DNA of 64,000 bases from Microbacterium sp. SY138 (GTDB lineage Bacteria > Actinomycetota > Actinomycetes > Actinomycetales > Microbacteriaceae), in contig NZ_CP155793.1 of NCBI RefSeq assembly GCF_039729145.1, positions 682,001 through 746,000 of the forward strand, in the 5' to 3' direction. The notes below the pieces were generated by a model. That model was not told the DNA's origin, searched no databases, and worked only from the letters and a program-made list of their open reading frames with translations. Shown in pieces: positions 1 through 10,290 of this stretch. The translations under genes were made by a program, and so were the position numbers. Numbering within the stretch: position 1 is the first letter of the stretch; the number at the start of each line of letters is the position of its first letter.

Positions 1-125
1 CGATGGGATGTTCGGGACTCGAAAACTGATCAGTTCGGACTGGGCCGACCACCTTGCCCTCGGATAACCGCCCCTGACGCGGAGTAGCGCCTGCCGCTGA
101 GCGAGCCGCGGCGTATCGTGGGCGC

Positions 126-971
126 ATGGTCGGTGTCACATTCGAGGAGATTGTGACGGAGCTGTACTGCGGGCCTCCGGGAGCTTTCGTCTCGTCGCGC
201 AGCGCCCGCGCTGCGGAGGTCGCCCCGGACCTCGGGTCGCGAATCCTCGCCGTGCGGAAGCCATCGATCGCGGCCTGGGTTGTGAACGTCTTCGCGCGGG
301 AGCGGTCCGGCCGGCTGCGGATGGCCCTGCAGCTGGCGCGAGAGCTGCGCGAGGCGCAGGAGGATCTCGATGTGGCGGCTCTGGCGACGCTCGGCAGAGA
401 GCGCCGTCTGCTGACGAGGAAGCTCTCTCAGGACGCGGGGGAGTTGGCTGCGTCGCATGGGGAGCGGGTCACGCCCTCAACCCTCCAGGCGGTCGAGCAG
501 ACCATCTCCGCTGCGTTCTTCAATCCGGCAGCGGCGGCAGCAGTCGCCTCAGGCCGACTGTCGCGTGCTCTCACCCCCGCGTCGACGCAGAACGACATCC
601 GCGACGCCGTGGCGGGGGACGTGCCCGAGCTCGAGTCTGCGTCTGAGCCGCCTCCGGCGGATGAGCTGCAGACCCGTCGCGCTCGACGCGAGGCCGAGCG
701 CGCGGTCGTCGCGGCGGAGAAGGAGCAGGCATCCGCCGAAAGGGAGCTCACGACGCGTGACAAGGCACTTCAGGAGTTGCAGGCCCGGAACGACGAGCTC
801 GCCGCGCGCGCTGCGGAGCTCGATGCTCAAATGTCGCGGACTCGTGCCGAGCTGGCGCGGGTGGAGCGCGTCCTTCCGGAAGCGAAACAGAGTCGGGCCG
901 ACGCGGCGACACGAGCGGAAGCAGCCACCGATGCTCTGGACCTGGCTCGGGAGGCGAAGGACGCGCTGTAG
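126..971 (+). CDS. conserved actinobacterial hypothetical protein, coiled-coil C-terminus
   Basis: The 281-residue protein has an N-terminal block with LYCGPPGAF near residues 13-21 and RKPSIAAW at 44-51. I recognise this block from an uncharacterised actinobacterial family of similar layout (start, proline-glycine turn, RKPxxAAW helix). The second half, about residues 175-280, is rich in Ala, Glu and Arg with few helix breakers and looks like a long coiled coil. There is no signal peptide or membrane segment, so it is probably cytoplasmic. The start is supported by a TATCGT hexamer at 114-119, exactly six bases before the ATG, as in a leaderless transcript. The gene is monocistronic and points toward the terminator of the minus-strand tRNA cluster. 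Function is unknown; database copies are sometimes mislabelled as transposase, but nothing here supports that. Confidence 0.7.
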   Translation: MVGVTFEEIVTELYCGPPGAFVSSRSARAAEVAPDLGSRILAVRKPSIAAWVVNVFARERSGRLRMALQLARELREAQEDLDVAALATLGRERRLLTRKLSQDAGELAASHGERVTPSTLQAVEQTISAAFFNPAAAAAVASGRLSRALTPASTQNDIRDAVAGDVPELESASEPPPADELQTRRARREAERAVVAAEKEQASAERELTTRDKALQELQARNDELAARAAELDAQMSRTRAELARVERVLPEAKQSRADAATRAEAATDALDLAREAKDAL

Positions 972-1045
972 CCGACGACGTGCACCGTGCGGACGTCGAG
1001 AGTTCCGTCCGGAGCGGTTCGGTCCGACTCTCACCAGGGAAAAGC

Positions 1046-1080
1046 AAAACCCCCGCCATGTAGAAGCTAGGCGAGGGTTT
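1046..1080 (-). terminator. terminator of the tRNA-Glu-Asp-Phe cluster
   Basis: A stem of AACCCCCGCC pairs with GGCGAGGGTT with one mismatch around a 12-base loop (1058-1069). Read on the minus strand it is followed by a T-rich run. It lies directly downstream of tRNA-Phe in the direction of tRNA transcription. The converging hypothetical gene ends at 971. Confidence 0.75.
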
Positions 1081-1107
1081 CTGGGCTGATTGTAATGATC
1101 AGCCGTG

Positions 1108-1180
1108 TGGCTCCGACCGGCATCGATCCGGTGACCTTTCGATTTTCAGTCGAACGCTCTACCAACTGAGCTACAGAGCC
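1108..1180 (-). tRNA. tRNA-Phe (GAA)
   Basis: Read on the minus strand this is a 73-base cloverleaf with acceptor GGCTCTG pairing with CGGAGCC (one G-T pair) and discriminator A. The anticodon loop CTGAAAATC places GAA as the anticodon. CCA is not encoded. It is the last gene of a three-tRNA cluster transcribed from about 1455 toward 1046. Confidence 0.95.
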
Positions 1181-1249
1181 GCGCGACCGGCGAACCTGTC
1201 GCGTCCTAGACGAAGAGCCCTCTCCGAAGAAAGAGCTCATCGCACGGAG

Positions 1250-1323
1250 CGACCCTGACGGGACTTGAACCCGCGACCTCCGCCGTGACAGGGCGGCACG
1301 CTAACCAACTGCGCTACAGGGCC
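1250..1323 (-). tRNA. tRNA-Asp (GTC)
   Basis: The minus strand folds as a 74-base tRNA with acceptor GGCCCTG opposite CAGGGTC, discriminator G, and an anticodon loop CCTGTCACG giving anticodon GTC. CCA is not encoded. It is the middle gene of the tRNA cluster. Confidence 0.95.
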
Positions 1324-1352
1324 ATACTTGTTTTCAATTATATCGGAAGGTG

Positions 1353-1425
1353 TGACCCCAACGGGATTCGAACCCGTGCTACCGCCGTGAAAGGGCGGCG
1401 TCCTAGGCCGCTAAACGATGGGGCC
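1353..1425 (-). tRNA. tRNA-Glu (TTC)
   Basis: The minus strand folds as a 73-base tRNA with acceptor GGCCCCA opposite TGGGGTC, discriminator A, and anticodon TTC in the loop CCTTTCACG. It is the first gene of the cluster. CCA is not encoded. Confidence 0.95.
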
Positions 1426-1460
1426 GAGTCAGTCCCGGGGGACTTCCTTGCCGACGCTCA

Positions 1461-1466
1461 AGCATA
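1461..1466 (-). promoter_or_regulatory. possible -10 element of the tRNA cluster
   Basis: On the minus strand this reads TATGCT, about 36 bases upstream of tRNA-Glu, a distance that fits a short tRNA leader. I do not see a good -35 hexamer 17 bases further upstream, so the call is tentative. The rest of 1426-1635 shows no other clear element. Confidence 0.35.
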
Positions 1467-1635
1467 AGGGATGTTTCGGGCAAATCGCGAATCGAGGGCG
1501 CGGCGCCGCAACCCGGGCGTGTTCCGGGGGCACGATCGACGTGTCGGGAGTGGACGAAGACGCCGCCATGCCCCCTGGTGCGGATGTGAAGGTTGTTGTT
1601 AGTGTGGCAACTGTGAAACCGGCGGAAGGGGCCGT

Positions 1636-3003
1636 GTGAACGACAAGATCACGCTGGACGCTGCAGTTGCTGCGGCGTCCGAGGACTGCGGCTGCGCGCC
1701 CAGCCCGACCGAACGCCGTGCGTTCGGCAAGAACGGCATCAGCCGTCGTGGAGCCCTCGGCATCGGCGCGCTCGGCGTCGTCGCGCTGAGCGCGTTCGGC
1801 ATCACCAACGGCGTCTCCGCCGCCTATGCCGCCACGTACCCGAGCTGGGACGACGTGCAGCGCGCGAAGAGCAATGAAGCGGCCAAGGCCGCGGAGGTCT
1901 CGCGCATCGAGGGACTGATCCAGTCGCTCACGCAGAAGGTGGCCGAGACCCAGGCCGCGGCCAAGGTCGCGTCCCAGGAGTTCTACGACGCGCAGCAGGC
2001 TTACTTCGCTGCGGCCACCGAGGCCGACTCCATGCAGGCGAAGGCCGACGAACAGGCGGGGGTCGCCGACAGCTCGGCGCGCAAGGCGGGCCAGGTGGCC
2101 GCCCAGCTCTACCGCAACGGTGGCGACGACACGTCGATGGAGCTGTTCTTCGCCGGGTCGGCGAGCAACGCCGATGAGCTGCTCGCGCGCCTGGGCACGA
2201 TGGACAAGCTCCTCGAGTACAACCAGTCGGTCTACGACAAGGCTGTCGCGGCGCGCAACTCCGCGCAGTCCCTCAGCGATCAGGCCGTCGTCGCGCGGAA
2301 CGAGCGCGACCGGTTGCAGAAGGTCGCCGAAGAGAAGATGGTCGCGGCTCAGCAGGCGGCGGATGCGGCTCAGGCCGCTCTGGACGAGCAGTCGGCCAAC
2401 CTCGCCACGATGCAGGCGCAGCTCGCCGCTCTCAAGGACGCGACCACCCAGACGGTCGCCGGCTACCAGGCCGGTGTCGAAGCCGAGGCGAAGGCTCGTC
2501 GCGAACGCGAAGCCGCCGAGCGCGCAGCGGCTGCGGCCGCAGCAGCTGCGGGTGGTGGCGGTGGCGGTGGCGGAAGCCAGGGCAGCGGTGGCTGGTGCCG
2601 CCCGCACGGCGGAGGAAAGAGTTCGGGATACGGACCCCGTTCCGTGCAGTGCGGCTCTCAGGGCTGCTCCTCGTCGTTCCACTACGGCACCGACTTCGCC
2701 AACGGCTGCGGCTCGCCCATCTACGCTGCGAATTCGGGCACGGTCGACTACGCGGGCCCCAACGACGGCTATGGCAACTACATCCGCATCCAGCACGGCG
2801 GCGGTGTCGGAACCGGTTATGCCCACATCCGTGACGGCGGCATCCTCGTCCGCAGGGGGCAGAGCGTCAGTTCCGGTCAGGTCATCGCCTACGCGGGGAA
2901 CACGGGCCGCTCGTTCGGTTGCCACCTGCACTTCGAGGTCTACGTCAACGGTGGCCCCGTGAACCCCGTGGCCTTCCTCGGGGCACGCGGAGTCTCCGCC
3001 TGA
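1636..3003 (+). CDS. secreted coiled-coil M23 family metallopeptidase
   Basis: This 455-residue protein is a predicted cell-wall endopeptidase. A Tat-like signal sits at residues 36-65 (SRRGAL at 36-41, hydrophobic stretch, cleavage likely after AYA near 65). Residues 72-290 form two long coiled-coil segments, followed by a Gly-rich linker at about 306-318. The C-terminal M23 (LytM) domain shows the zinc ligands H349 and D353 in HYGTD, then H397 in YAHI and H430/H432 in HLHFE, so it should be active. Coiled-coil plus M23 is the layout of divisome-linked amidase activators and of secreted hydrolases. Because the catalytic residues are intact here, an active DD-endopeptidase is more likely. The GTG start follows a GGAAGGGG ribosome site. 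It is monocistronic. Confidence 0.88.
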   Translation: MNDKITLDAAVAAASEDCGCAPSPTERRAFGKNGISRRGALGIGALGVVALSAFGITNGVSAAYAATYPSWDDVQRAKSNEAAKAAEVSRIEGLIQSLTQKVAETQAAAKVASQEFYDAQQAYFAAATEADSMQAKADEQAGVADSSARKAGQVAAQLYRNGGDDTSMELFFAGSASNADELLARLGTMDKLLEYNQSVYDKAVAARNSAQSLSDQAVVARNERDRLQKVAEEKMVAAQQAADAAQAALDEQSANLATMQAQLAALKDATTQTVAGYQAGVEAEAKARREREAAERAAAAAAAAAGGGGGGGGSQGSGGWCRPHGGGKSSGYGPRSVQCGSQGCSSSFHYGTDFANGCGSPIYAANSGTVDYAGPNDGYGNYIRIQHGGGVGTGYAHIRDGGILVRRGQSVSSGQVIAYAGNTGRSFGCHLHFEVYVNGGPVNPVAFLGARGVSA

Positions 3004-3018
3004 CCAGCTCTCACCTCT

Positions 3019-3069
3019 GCACGAAGAAGACCCCCGGCCGCTGAGCGGAACCGGGGGTCTTCTTCGTGC
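3019..3069. terminator. bidirectional terminator, perfect 19-bp inverted repeat
   Basis: Arms at 3019-3037 and 3051-3069 are perfectly complementary over 19 bp around a 13-base loop. The outer arm is A/T-containing (GAAGAAGAC and GTCTTCTTC), so each strand ends the hairpin with a T-rich arm. It lies between the converging M23 peptidase and pyrophosphatase genes. Confidence 0.85.
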
Positions 3070-3079
3070 AGGCGGAGGG

Positions 3080-3571
3080 TCAGTGACCCTGCTCGCCGAA
3101 GCGGACGATGGCCTCGTCGAGGATGCGCTGCGCCTCGGCGGCGTTGCCCCACTCGTCGACCTTGACCCACTTGTTGGGCTCGAGGTCCTTATAGTGCTCG
3201 AAGAAGTGCGAGATCTCCTTCTTCGTGTACTCGGCGATGTCGTCGATGTCCTGGATGTGCGCCCAGCGCGGGTCCTTCGAGAGCACGGCGACGAGCTTGT
3301 CGTCTCCGCCGGCCTCATCGCTCATCTTCAGCACGGCCACGGGACGGACCTCGACGACGACACCGGGGTAGATGGCGTGGTCGAGCAGCACGAGCACGTC
3401 GAGCGGGTCGCCGTCCTCGCCGAGGGTGTTGTCGAAGTAGCCGTAGTCGGCCGGGTAGCCGAAGGTCGTATAGAGCACGCGGTCGAGGTGCACTCGTCCG
3501 GTCTCGTGGTCGACCTCGTACTTCACGCGGCTGCCGCGCGGAATCTCGATGACGGCGTCGTGTGCGCCCAT
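3080..3571 (-). CDS. ppa: inorganic pyrophosphatase, family I
   Basis: The 163-residue protein hydrolyses cytoplasmic pyrophosphate to phosphate and so drives biosynthetic reactions forward. The family I signature DGDPLDV is at residues 53-59, holding three metal-binding aspartates. It is preceded by the GYPADYGYF block at 38-46. Length matches bacterial hexameric enzymes. The start is supported by a GAGGAG-type ribosome site upstream. It is monocistronic and converges on the M23 peptidase gene across a strong hairpin. Confidence 0.97.
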   Translation of the reverse strand: MGAHDAVIEIPRGSRVKYEVDHETGRVHLDRVLYTTFGYPADYGYFDNTLGEDGDPLDVLVLLDHAIYPGVVVEVRPVAVLKMSDEAGGDDKLVAVLSKDPRWAHIQDIDDIAEYTKKEISHFFEHYKDLEPNKWVKVDEWGNAAEAQRILDEAIVRFGEQGH

Positions 3572-3644
3572 GCGTGTGCTCCTCAGGAAAAGTTCGGTTG
3601 GATACCGCGGACTAGCCTACCCGCGGCGCTCGCACGCCCGGGGG

Positions 3645-3683
3645 CCGGCGTGCTCAGGACCCGGCGTGCTCAGGACCCGGCGT
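3645..3683. repeat. 16-bp tandem repeat spanning a stop codon
   Basis: The unit CCGGCGTGCTCAGGAC occurs at 3645-3660 and 3661-3676, followed by seven bases of a third copy. Each full unit contains TCA on the plus strand, which is TGA on the coding strand. The copy at 3670-3672 is the stop codon of the adjacent TMEM175-like gene, so the stop region has been duplicated. Confidence 0.9.
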
Positions 3684-4335
3684 CGACGGTCGGCGCGTCG
3701 TCGTCATTCGATCGTCTGCGGAACAGACGATTCAGCAGTCGGCTCATCGGGTCGCTCAGGAGCAGCAGGAAGAGACCGGCGTATCCGTTCGGCGAGGCGG
3801 CGACCGCGATGACGAGTGCGGCGGCGAACAGGATGATCGCCGCGAGGTCGCCGATCGCCCCCAACCGGATGGTCTCGGTCGACACCTCGCCGAGTTCGGG
3901 ATGACGCGCCAGATAGAGCCAGCCGGCGAGGGTGGTGACCTGGGTCATGATCAGCGTGCCGATGTACACCACGGCCTGCAGCGCGTCGGTGTCCATCTGG
4001 CCGATCATCGCGGTGGGGACCGGCAGCCAGACGATCGTGGCCATCCACGCCACGTTGATCCACAGCAGTGGTCCGGTGATCCGCTCCACGTCCCGGTACT
4101 GGCGGTGGTGCCCCATCCAGAACGTGGCGATGAGGAGGAAGCTCAGCCCGAAGCTCAGCAGCTGCCCCGAATGCTCGTCCAGGAACTCGGCCGTGCTCGT
4201 GTGGCCGGATGCGGCCTCGGAGACCGACTCCATGAGGGGCAGGATGAGCAGTGTCATGGCGATCGCCACGACGGCGTCGACGAATGCCTTGAACCTCTCG
4301 GTCCGGAACGGACGTGTACGCGTGTTGTCGGTCAC
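3670..4335 (-). CDS. TMEM175 family (DUF1211) membrane channel-like protein
   Basis: The 221-residue protein begins with the family hallmark RFKAFVDAVVAIAMTLL at about residues 14-30, matching the R-x-x-x-F-x-D filter-helix signature of TMEM175 potassium channels. About six hydrophobic segments are visible, consistent with one six-helix repeat that would dimerise or tetramerise in the membrane. Ion specificity cannot be told from sequence. The start is a GTG preceded by TATCCT (4342-4347 on the minus strand) with a six-base gap, fitting a leaderless mRNA. The C-terminus DDDAPTVDAGS runs into a 16-bp tandem repeat that carries the stop codon. Confidence 0.85.
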   Translation of the reverse strand: MTDNTRTRPFRTERFKAFVDAVVAIAMTLLILPLMESVSEAASGHTSTAEFLDEHSGQLLSFGLSFLLIATFWMGHHRQYRDVERITGPLLWINVAWMATIVWLPVPTAMIGQMDTDALQAVVYIGTLIMTQVTTLAGWLYLARHPELGEVSTETIRLGAIGDLAAIILFAAALVIAVAASPNGYAGLFLLLLSDPMSRLLNRLFRRRSNDDDAPTVDAGS

Positions 4336-4425
4336 GGCGTCAGGATAGCCCCGCCACAGCGCCGCACCGTCGTGCGCGCGCGGATCGGAAGAGCGCCGAG
4401 CAGGGGAGTGCCCTAGCGTGGACGG

Positions 4426-5418
4426 GTGCCGTCACTTCCTCCCGCCATCGCCGAGATCCGCCTCGCCGTGCGCACCGCGCTCGCCGAACTCCCCGAAGGA
4501 TCGACGGTCATCGTCGCCCTCTCCGGAGGCGCGGACTCGCTCGCGCTCGCCGCGGCCACCGCCTTCGAAGCACCCAAGCTCGGTGTCCGTGCGGCGTCGT
4601 TGACGGTCGATCACGGCCTGCAGGACGACTCCGCGGAGGTCGCCTCCGGCGCGGCGCGCACGGCCGCCGAGCTGGGTCTCGACCCCCTGCTCGTGCGCGT
4701 CGACGTCGCGGGCGAGGGAGGGCCCGAAGCCGCTGCTCGTGATGCCCGCTACGGCGTTCTTCGCGATGCGGCCATCGATGTCGGTGCCGCCGCGGTGCTG
4801 CTCGGGCACACCCTCGACGACCAGGCGGAGACAGTGCTCCTCGGACTCGCCCGCGGCTCCGGCGCCGCGAGCCTGCAGGGGATGGCGCCGGTGCGGGAGG
4901 ACGACGACGGCGTGCGGTGGGTACGCCCCTTGCTCGGGGTGCGCCGGGAGACGACGCGGGCATTCTGCGCGGCATCGGCCCTCGACCCCTGGGATGACCC
5001 GCACAACCTCGATGGCCGCTACGCGAGGGTCCGGGTGCGCGAGCGCGTGCTCCCCGTGCTCGAGGCCGAGCTCGGTCCCGGCATCGCCGAGGCCCTCGCC
5101 CGCACGGCAGAGCAGCTGCGGGAGGACGCGGAGGCGTTCGACGAGATGATCCACGAGACCATCGAGGACATCGTCGAGCACGCGGAGGCGGGCATCTCGG
5201 TCAGCGTGGCGGCGCTCGCCGCGAACCCGGCGGCGCTGCGCAACAGGATCATCCGCCTCGTCGTCGACAGCGAGTTCGGGGTGAGCTTGACGCGGGTGCA
5301 GACCATCGAGGTCGCGCGACTGGTGACCGACTGGAGCGGCCAGGGACCGATCGACCTCCCCGAGTGCTCGGTCGTGCGACAGGGCGGCCGCATCGTCTTC
5401 ACGGCATCCGGTCGCTGA
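4426..5418 (+). CDS. tilS: tRNA(Ile)-lysidine synthetase
   Basis: The 330-residue enzyme uses ATP to attach lysine to C34 of tRNA-Ile(CAU), changing its decoding from AUG to AUA. The N-type ATP pyrophosphatase loop SGGADS is at residues 33-38. The LGHTLDDQAETVLL block follows near 126-139, with DPWDDPHNLD further on. The short form without a long C-terminal domain is usual in actinobacteria. The GTG start is supported by TAGCGT at 4414-4419, six bases upstream. It leads the conserved tilS-hpt-ftsH-fol region, although here a DUF937 gene sits between tilS and hpt on the other strand. Confidence 0.95.
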   Translation: MPSLPPAIAEIRLAVRTALAELPEGSTVIVALSGGADSLALAAATAFEAPKLGVRAASLTVDHGLQDDSAEVASGAARTAAELGLDPLLVRVDVAGEGGPEAAARDARYGVLRDAAIDVGAAAVLLGHTLDDQAETVLLGLARGSGAASLQGMAPVREDDDGVRWVRPLLGVRRETTRAFCAASALDPWDDPHNLDGRYARVRVRERVLPVLEAELGPGIAEALARTAEQLREDAEAFDEMIHETIEDIVEHAEAGISVSVAALAANPAALRNRIIRLVVDSEFGVSLTRVQTIEVARLVTDWSGQGPIDLPECSVVRQGGRIVFTASGR

Positions 5419-5472
5419 GCGCGTTTCGTCTCGGGCGCCTGTGGCGTCTTCGCGAGACGGAACGCGCTCAGC
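5414..5472. terminator. 20-bp inverted repeat at convergent gene ends
   Basis: Arms at 5414-5433 and 5453-5472 pair over 20 bp with one G-T pair, around a 19-base loop. The left arm contains the tilS stop codon (5416-5418). There is no T tract on either side. It probably serves as a bidirectional terminator between tilS and the DUF937 gene. From memory, the core GTTTCGTCTCG resembles an intergenic repeat that is frequent in Microbacterium genomes; that is not tested here. Confidence 0.7.
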
Positions 5473-5481
5473 GCGGAAGCT

Positions 5482-6081
5482 CTACTTCTTGCCGCCGAAG
5501 AGGTCGCCGAGGATCCCTCCGAGGTCGATGCCACCGCCGGATGCGCCGTTGCTGCCACCGCCCAGCAGCCCGCCGATCACGTCACCGATGCCGCCGCCGG
5601 CGGAGCCGCCCTTGTCGCCGCCACCGAGGATGCCTTCGATGAGGTCGCCGATGCCTCCAGAGCTCTCCGCGCCGGCATCCGACTTCGCGGCCTTGTCCTT
5701 GCTCGCGTTCGCGATGAGGCCCATCACGATGGGAGCGAGGATCGGCAGCAGCTTGCCGAAGTCGATGCCGGGGGTCGCCTTCGACTCGGTGAGCTCCTTC
5801 GTGACCTCCTTCTCCTTCGAACCGAGGATGTGCGCGACGATCTTGCCGCCGTCGGCCTGATCGATGTCGTCGACCTTCGCGGCGCCGGCGCTGCCCTCGT
5901 GCTTCTTCAGTGCGTTCTGGATCGCGGCGGAGCCCTCGTCAGTCTTGGCATTCTGCGCGAGCCCGCCGAGCAGCACCGCACCGCCCTGCTCGACAGCGAC
6001 CTTGGCCTCGTCCCGCGAGACGCCCAGCTTCTCGGCGATGTCGTCGATCGGCACCTGCCTGAGGATGTCGTCAAGAGCCAT
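5482..6081 (-). CDS. DUF937 domain-containing protein
   Basis: The 199-residue protein starts MALDDILRQVPIDDIAEKLG and matches the DUF937 family: repeated short helices with Ala/Gly-rich turns and the AVEQGGAVLLGGLAQN block. The second half turns into a Gly-rich low-complexity tail, with about ten GGG/GG clusters ending in LGDLFGGKK. Neither signal peptide nor membrane segment is visible. The start at 6081 is chosen over an upstream in-frame ATG because GGAAGGA lies just ahead of it on the minus strand. Cellular role is unknown. It converges on tilS and is divergent from hpt. Confidence 0.85.
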   Translation of the reverse strand: MALDDILRQVPIDDIAEKLGVSRDEAKVAVEQGGAVLLGGLAQNAKTDEGSAAIQNALKKHEGSAGAAKVDDIDQADGGKIVAHILGSKEKEVTKELTESKATPGIDFGKLLPILAPIVMGLIANASKDKAAKSDAGAESSGGIGDLIEGILGGGDKGGSAGGGIGDVIGGLLGGGSNGASGGGIDLGGILGDLFGGKK

Positions 6082-6212
6082 GGTGAATCCTTCCGTCGGG
6101 GCGTCCGCCCACATCACCGCTCACAGTAGTGCGGATGGCGCGGGAGGGGGAGATGCCTTCCCGGCCGACCCACCGGGACCGAGCATCCGATCGCGTCGCC
6201 TAAAATCGATCC

Positions 6213-6764
6213 ATGCGCGCCGCGGAAATCCAGGACGACCTCACCAGCATTCTCGTCACAGAGGAGCAGATCCTCGCCAAGCTCGATGAACTCGCGGCAC
6301 AGGTCGCAGAGGATTATGCGGGCAAGGACCTCGTCCTCGTCGGCGTCCTCAAGGGCGCGGTGATGGTGATGGCCGACTTCGCCAGGGCATTGCCCTTCCA
6401 CGCACCGATGGACTGGATGGCGGTCTCGAGCTACGGTGCGAGCACCAAGTCCAGCGGTGTCGTGCAGATCCGCAAGGACCTCGACACCGACCTGAACGGC
6501 AAGCACGTGCTCATCGTCGAGGACGTCATCGATTCGGGCCTGACCCTCAGCTGGCTGCTGGAGAACTTCGGATCCCGCGGAGCCGAGTCGATCGAGGTGC
6601 TCGCCCTCCTGCGCAAGCCCGAGGCCGCGAAGGTCGTCATCGACTGCAAGTACGTCGGGTTCGACATCCCGACCGATTTCGTCGTCGGATACGGCCTCGA
6701 CTACGACGAGCGCTACCGCAACCTGCGCGACGTCGCGGTGCTCGCTCCGCACGTCTACAGCTGA
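6213..6764 (+). CDS. hpt: hypoxanthine phosphoribosyltransferase
   Basis: The 183-residue enzyme salvages hypoxanthine and guanine to IMP and GMP using PRPP. The PRPP-binding loop VLIVEDVIDSGLTL is at residues 99-112. The base-binding C-terminal block FDIPTDFVVGYGLDY follows near 150-165. Length is typical. TAAAAT at 6201-6206 lies exactly six bases before the ATG, and no ribosome site is visible, so the mRNA is probably leaderless. hpt directly precedes ftsH, the usual order in this family of bacteria. Confidence 0.97.
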   Translation: MRAAEIQDDLTSILVTEEQILAKLDELAAQVAEDYAGKDLVLVGVLKGAVMVMADFARALPFHAPMDWMAVSSYGASTKSSGVVQIRKDLDTDLNGKHVLIVEDVIDSGLTLSWLLENFGSRGAESIEVLALLRKPEAAKVVIDCKYVGFDIPTDFVVGYGLDYDERYRNLRDVAVLAPHVYS

Positions 6765-6837
6765 CGACCGCGACGCGCTACGCCGTGGGTGAACGCACAG
6801 CGACCCCCTAGGGCGCGCGCGATACGCTGATCCGATC

Positions 6838-8838
<2,001 letters not shown>

Positions 8839-8839
8839 C

Positions 8840-9448
8840 GTGACCGTCGACAGGCAGCGCGTCGAGCGGCTCACGAGGGAGCTGCTCGAAGCGATCGGCG
8901 AGGACCCGGACCGGCCAGGGCTGAAACAGACCCCGATGCGGATGGGCGAGCTGTACTCCGAGTTCTTCTCGGGCGTCGGCGAAGACCCGGCCGAGCCGCT
9001 GGCGCGCACCATCAGCGTCTCCCGCGGCCCCGCACCGGATACCCTGCCCTCCGGAGCCGTGCTGCTGCGCGACATCCGCTTCCGCTCCGTCTGCGAGCAC
9101 CATCTGCTGCCCTTCGCCGGTCATGCGCATATCGCCTACCTCCCCGGGGAGCAGGTCGTGGGGCTCGGAGCGCTGGTGCGCGTCGTCGAGATCCTCGCGG
9201 CACGTCCTCAAGTGCAGGAGCGCCTCGGGGAGCAGATCGCCGACACGATCGCAGAGCACCTCGACACCCGCGGGGTGCTGGTCGTGCTCGATGCGGCACA
9301 CGGGTGCGTCACGATGCGCGGCGGGCGGCAGACCGAGGCATCGACGCTCACTATCGCGGCGCGCGGAGAGTACACGGACGCCGTCGCCCGAGCGGAGCTC
9401 ATCACCCTGATCGGCGCGTCGGTGCCTCTCGGGGGTGCGGCGCGCTGA
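8840..9448 (+). CDS. folE: GTP cyclohydrolase I
   Basis: The 202-residue enzyme converts GTP to dihydroneopterin triphosphate, the first step of folate synthesis. The zinc ligands C85 and H88 lie in CEHHLLPF, with C156 in AAHGCVTMRGG. The block GLGALVRVVEILAARPQVQE matches the family core. I place the start at GTG 8840, immediately after the ftsH stop; it yields the normal length, while longer in-frame starts would lie inside ftsH. Its stop overlaps the folP start (ATGA), so the four folate genes are translationally coupled. Confidence 0.96.
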   Translation: MTVDRQRVERLTRELLEAIGEDPDRPGLKQTPMRMGELYSEFFSGVGEDPAEPLARTISVSRGPAPDTLPSGAVLLRDIRFRSVCEHHLLPFAGHAHIAYLPGEQVVGLGALVRVVEILAARPQVQERLGEQIADTIAEHLDTRGVLVVLDAAHGCVTMRGGRQTEASTLTIAARGEYTDAVARAELITLIGASVPLGGAAR

Positions 9449-10257
9449 TGACCGGGATCTGGGGCATCGTCAACGTGACGCCCGATTCGTTCAGCGATGG
9501 CGGACGCTATCTCGACGTCGATCGCGCGGTCGCCCACGGACTGCGACTGCGAGCCGAGGGTGCGGCTGTGCTCGATGTGGGCGGAGAATCGACCAGGCCG
9601 GGCGCCGACCGCGTCGGCGACGAGGCCGAACAGCAGCGCGTCATCCCCGTGATCGAACAGCTCGCTGCCGCGGGTGTTCCCGTGAGCATCGACACGCTCA
9701 GCGCATCGACGGCGGCTGCGGCCGTGCGGGCGGGCGCCAGGATCGTGAACGACGTCTCCGGAGGGCTCGCCGATCCCGAGATGCGCGCGGCCGTCGCGGA
9801 GTCCGGGGCCGATTTCGCGATCGGTCATTGGCGTGGCTTCTCCGCCGACATGTACGCGAACGCCGAGTACCGTCGCGTCGCCCGCGAGGTCGCGGGGGAG
9901 CTGCAGGAGCGCATCGGCGAGGCGGCGGCCTCCGGAATCGCCCCATCGCGCCTGATCGTCGACCCGGGTATCGGGTTCGCCAAGGCGGGCGCGCAGAACT
10001 GGGAGGTGCTGCGGGGGCTCGACGAGATCGTCGCCCTCGGGCCGCGCGTGCTCATCGGCACATCGCGCAAGCGGTTCCTCGCCGAAGCACTGCGCCGGGA
10101 AGCCGAGAGCGACGGTGACGTGTCGGAGTCTCGACGCGACCTCGCTACCGCTGTGACCAGTGCTCTCGCGGTCAGGGCCGGAGTCTGGGCCGTGCGTGTG
10201 CATGATGTGGCGAGCACGCGCGACGCCCTCGCGATCGCGCACGCCTGGGAAGGCTGA
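9448..10257 (+). CDS. folP: dihydropteroate synthase
   Basis: The 269-residue TIM-barrel enzyme joins p-aminobenzoate to dihydropterin pyrophosphate, and is the sulfonamide target. The sequence starts almost at the first family motif, NVTPDSFSDGG at 9-19. It continues with DVGGESTRPGA, the phosphate-binding block SIDT, INDVSGG (here IVNDVSGG), DPGIGFAK and IGTSRKRF near the end. The ATG overlaps the folE stop by one base. One cytosolic subunit of normal length; no missing key residue noticed. Confidence 0.96.
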   Translation: MTGIWGIVNVTPDSFSDGGRYLDVDRAVAHGLRLRAEGAAVLDVGGESTRPGADRVGDEAEQQRVIPVIEQLAAAGVPVSIDTLSASTAAAAVRAGARIVNDVSGGLADPEMRAAVAESGADFAIGHWRGFSADMYANAEYRRVAREVAGELQERIGEAAASGIAPSRLIVDPGIGFAKAGAQNWEVLRGLDEIVALGPRVLIGTSRKRFLAEALRREAESDGDVSESRRDLATAVTSALAVRAGVWAVRVHDVASTRDALAIAHAWEG

Positions 10258-10290
10258 GGGCGCATCGGGGTGGCCCCGTACGCTAGAAGC

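Noticed and set aside
126..971. Transposase
   Set aside because: Related proteins are sometimes labelled so, but there is no catalytic DDE pattern, no inverted repeats and no target duplication.
1426..1635. Possible c-di-AMP (ydaO) riboswitch ahead of the M23 peptidase
   Set aside because: Such riboswitches are common before cell-wall hydrolases of actinobacteria, but the conserved ydaO core sequences are not seen here.
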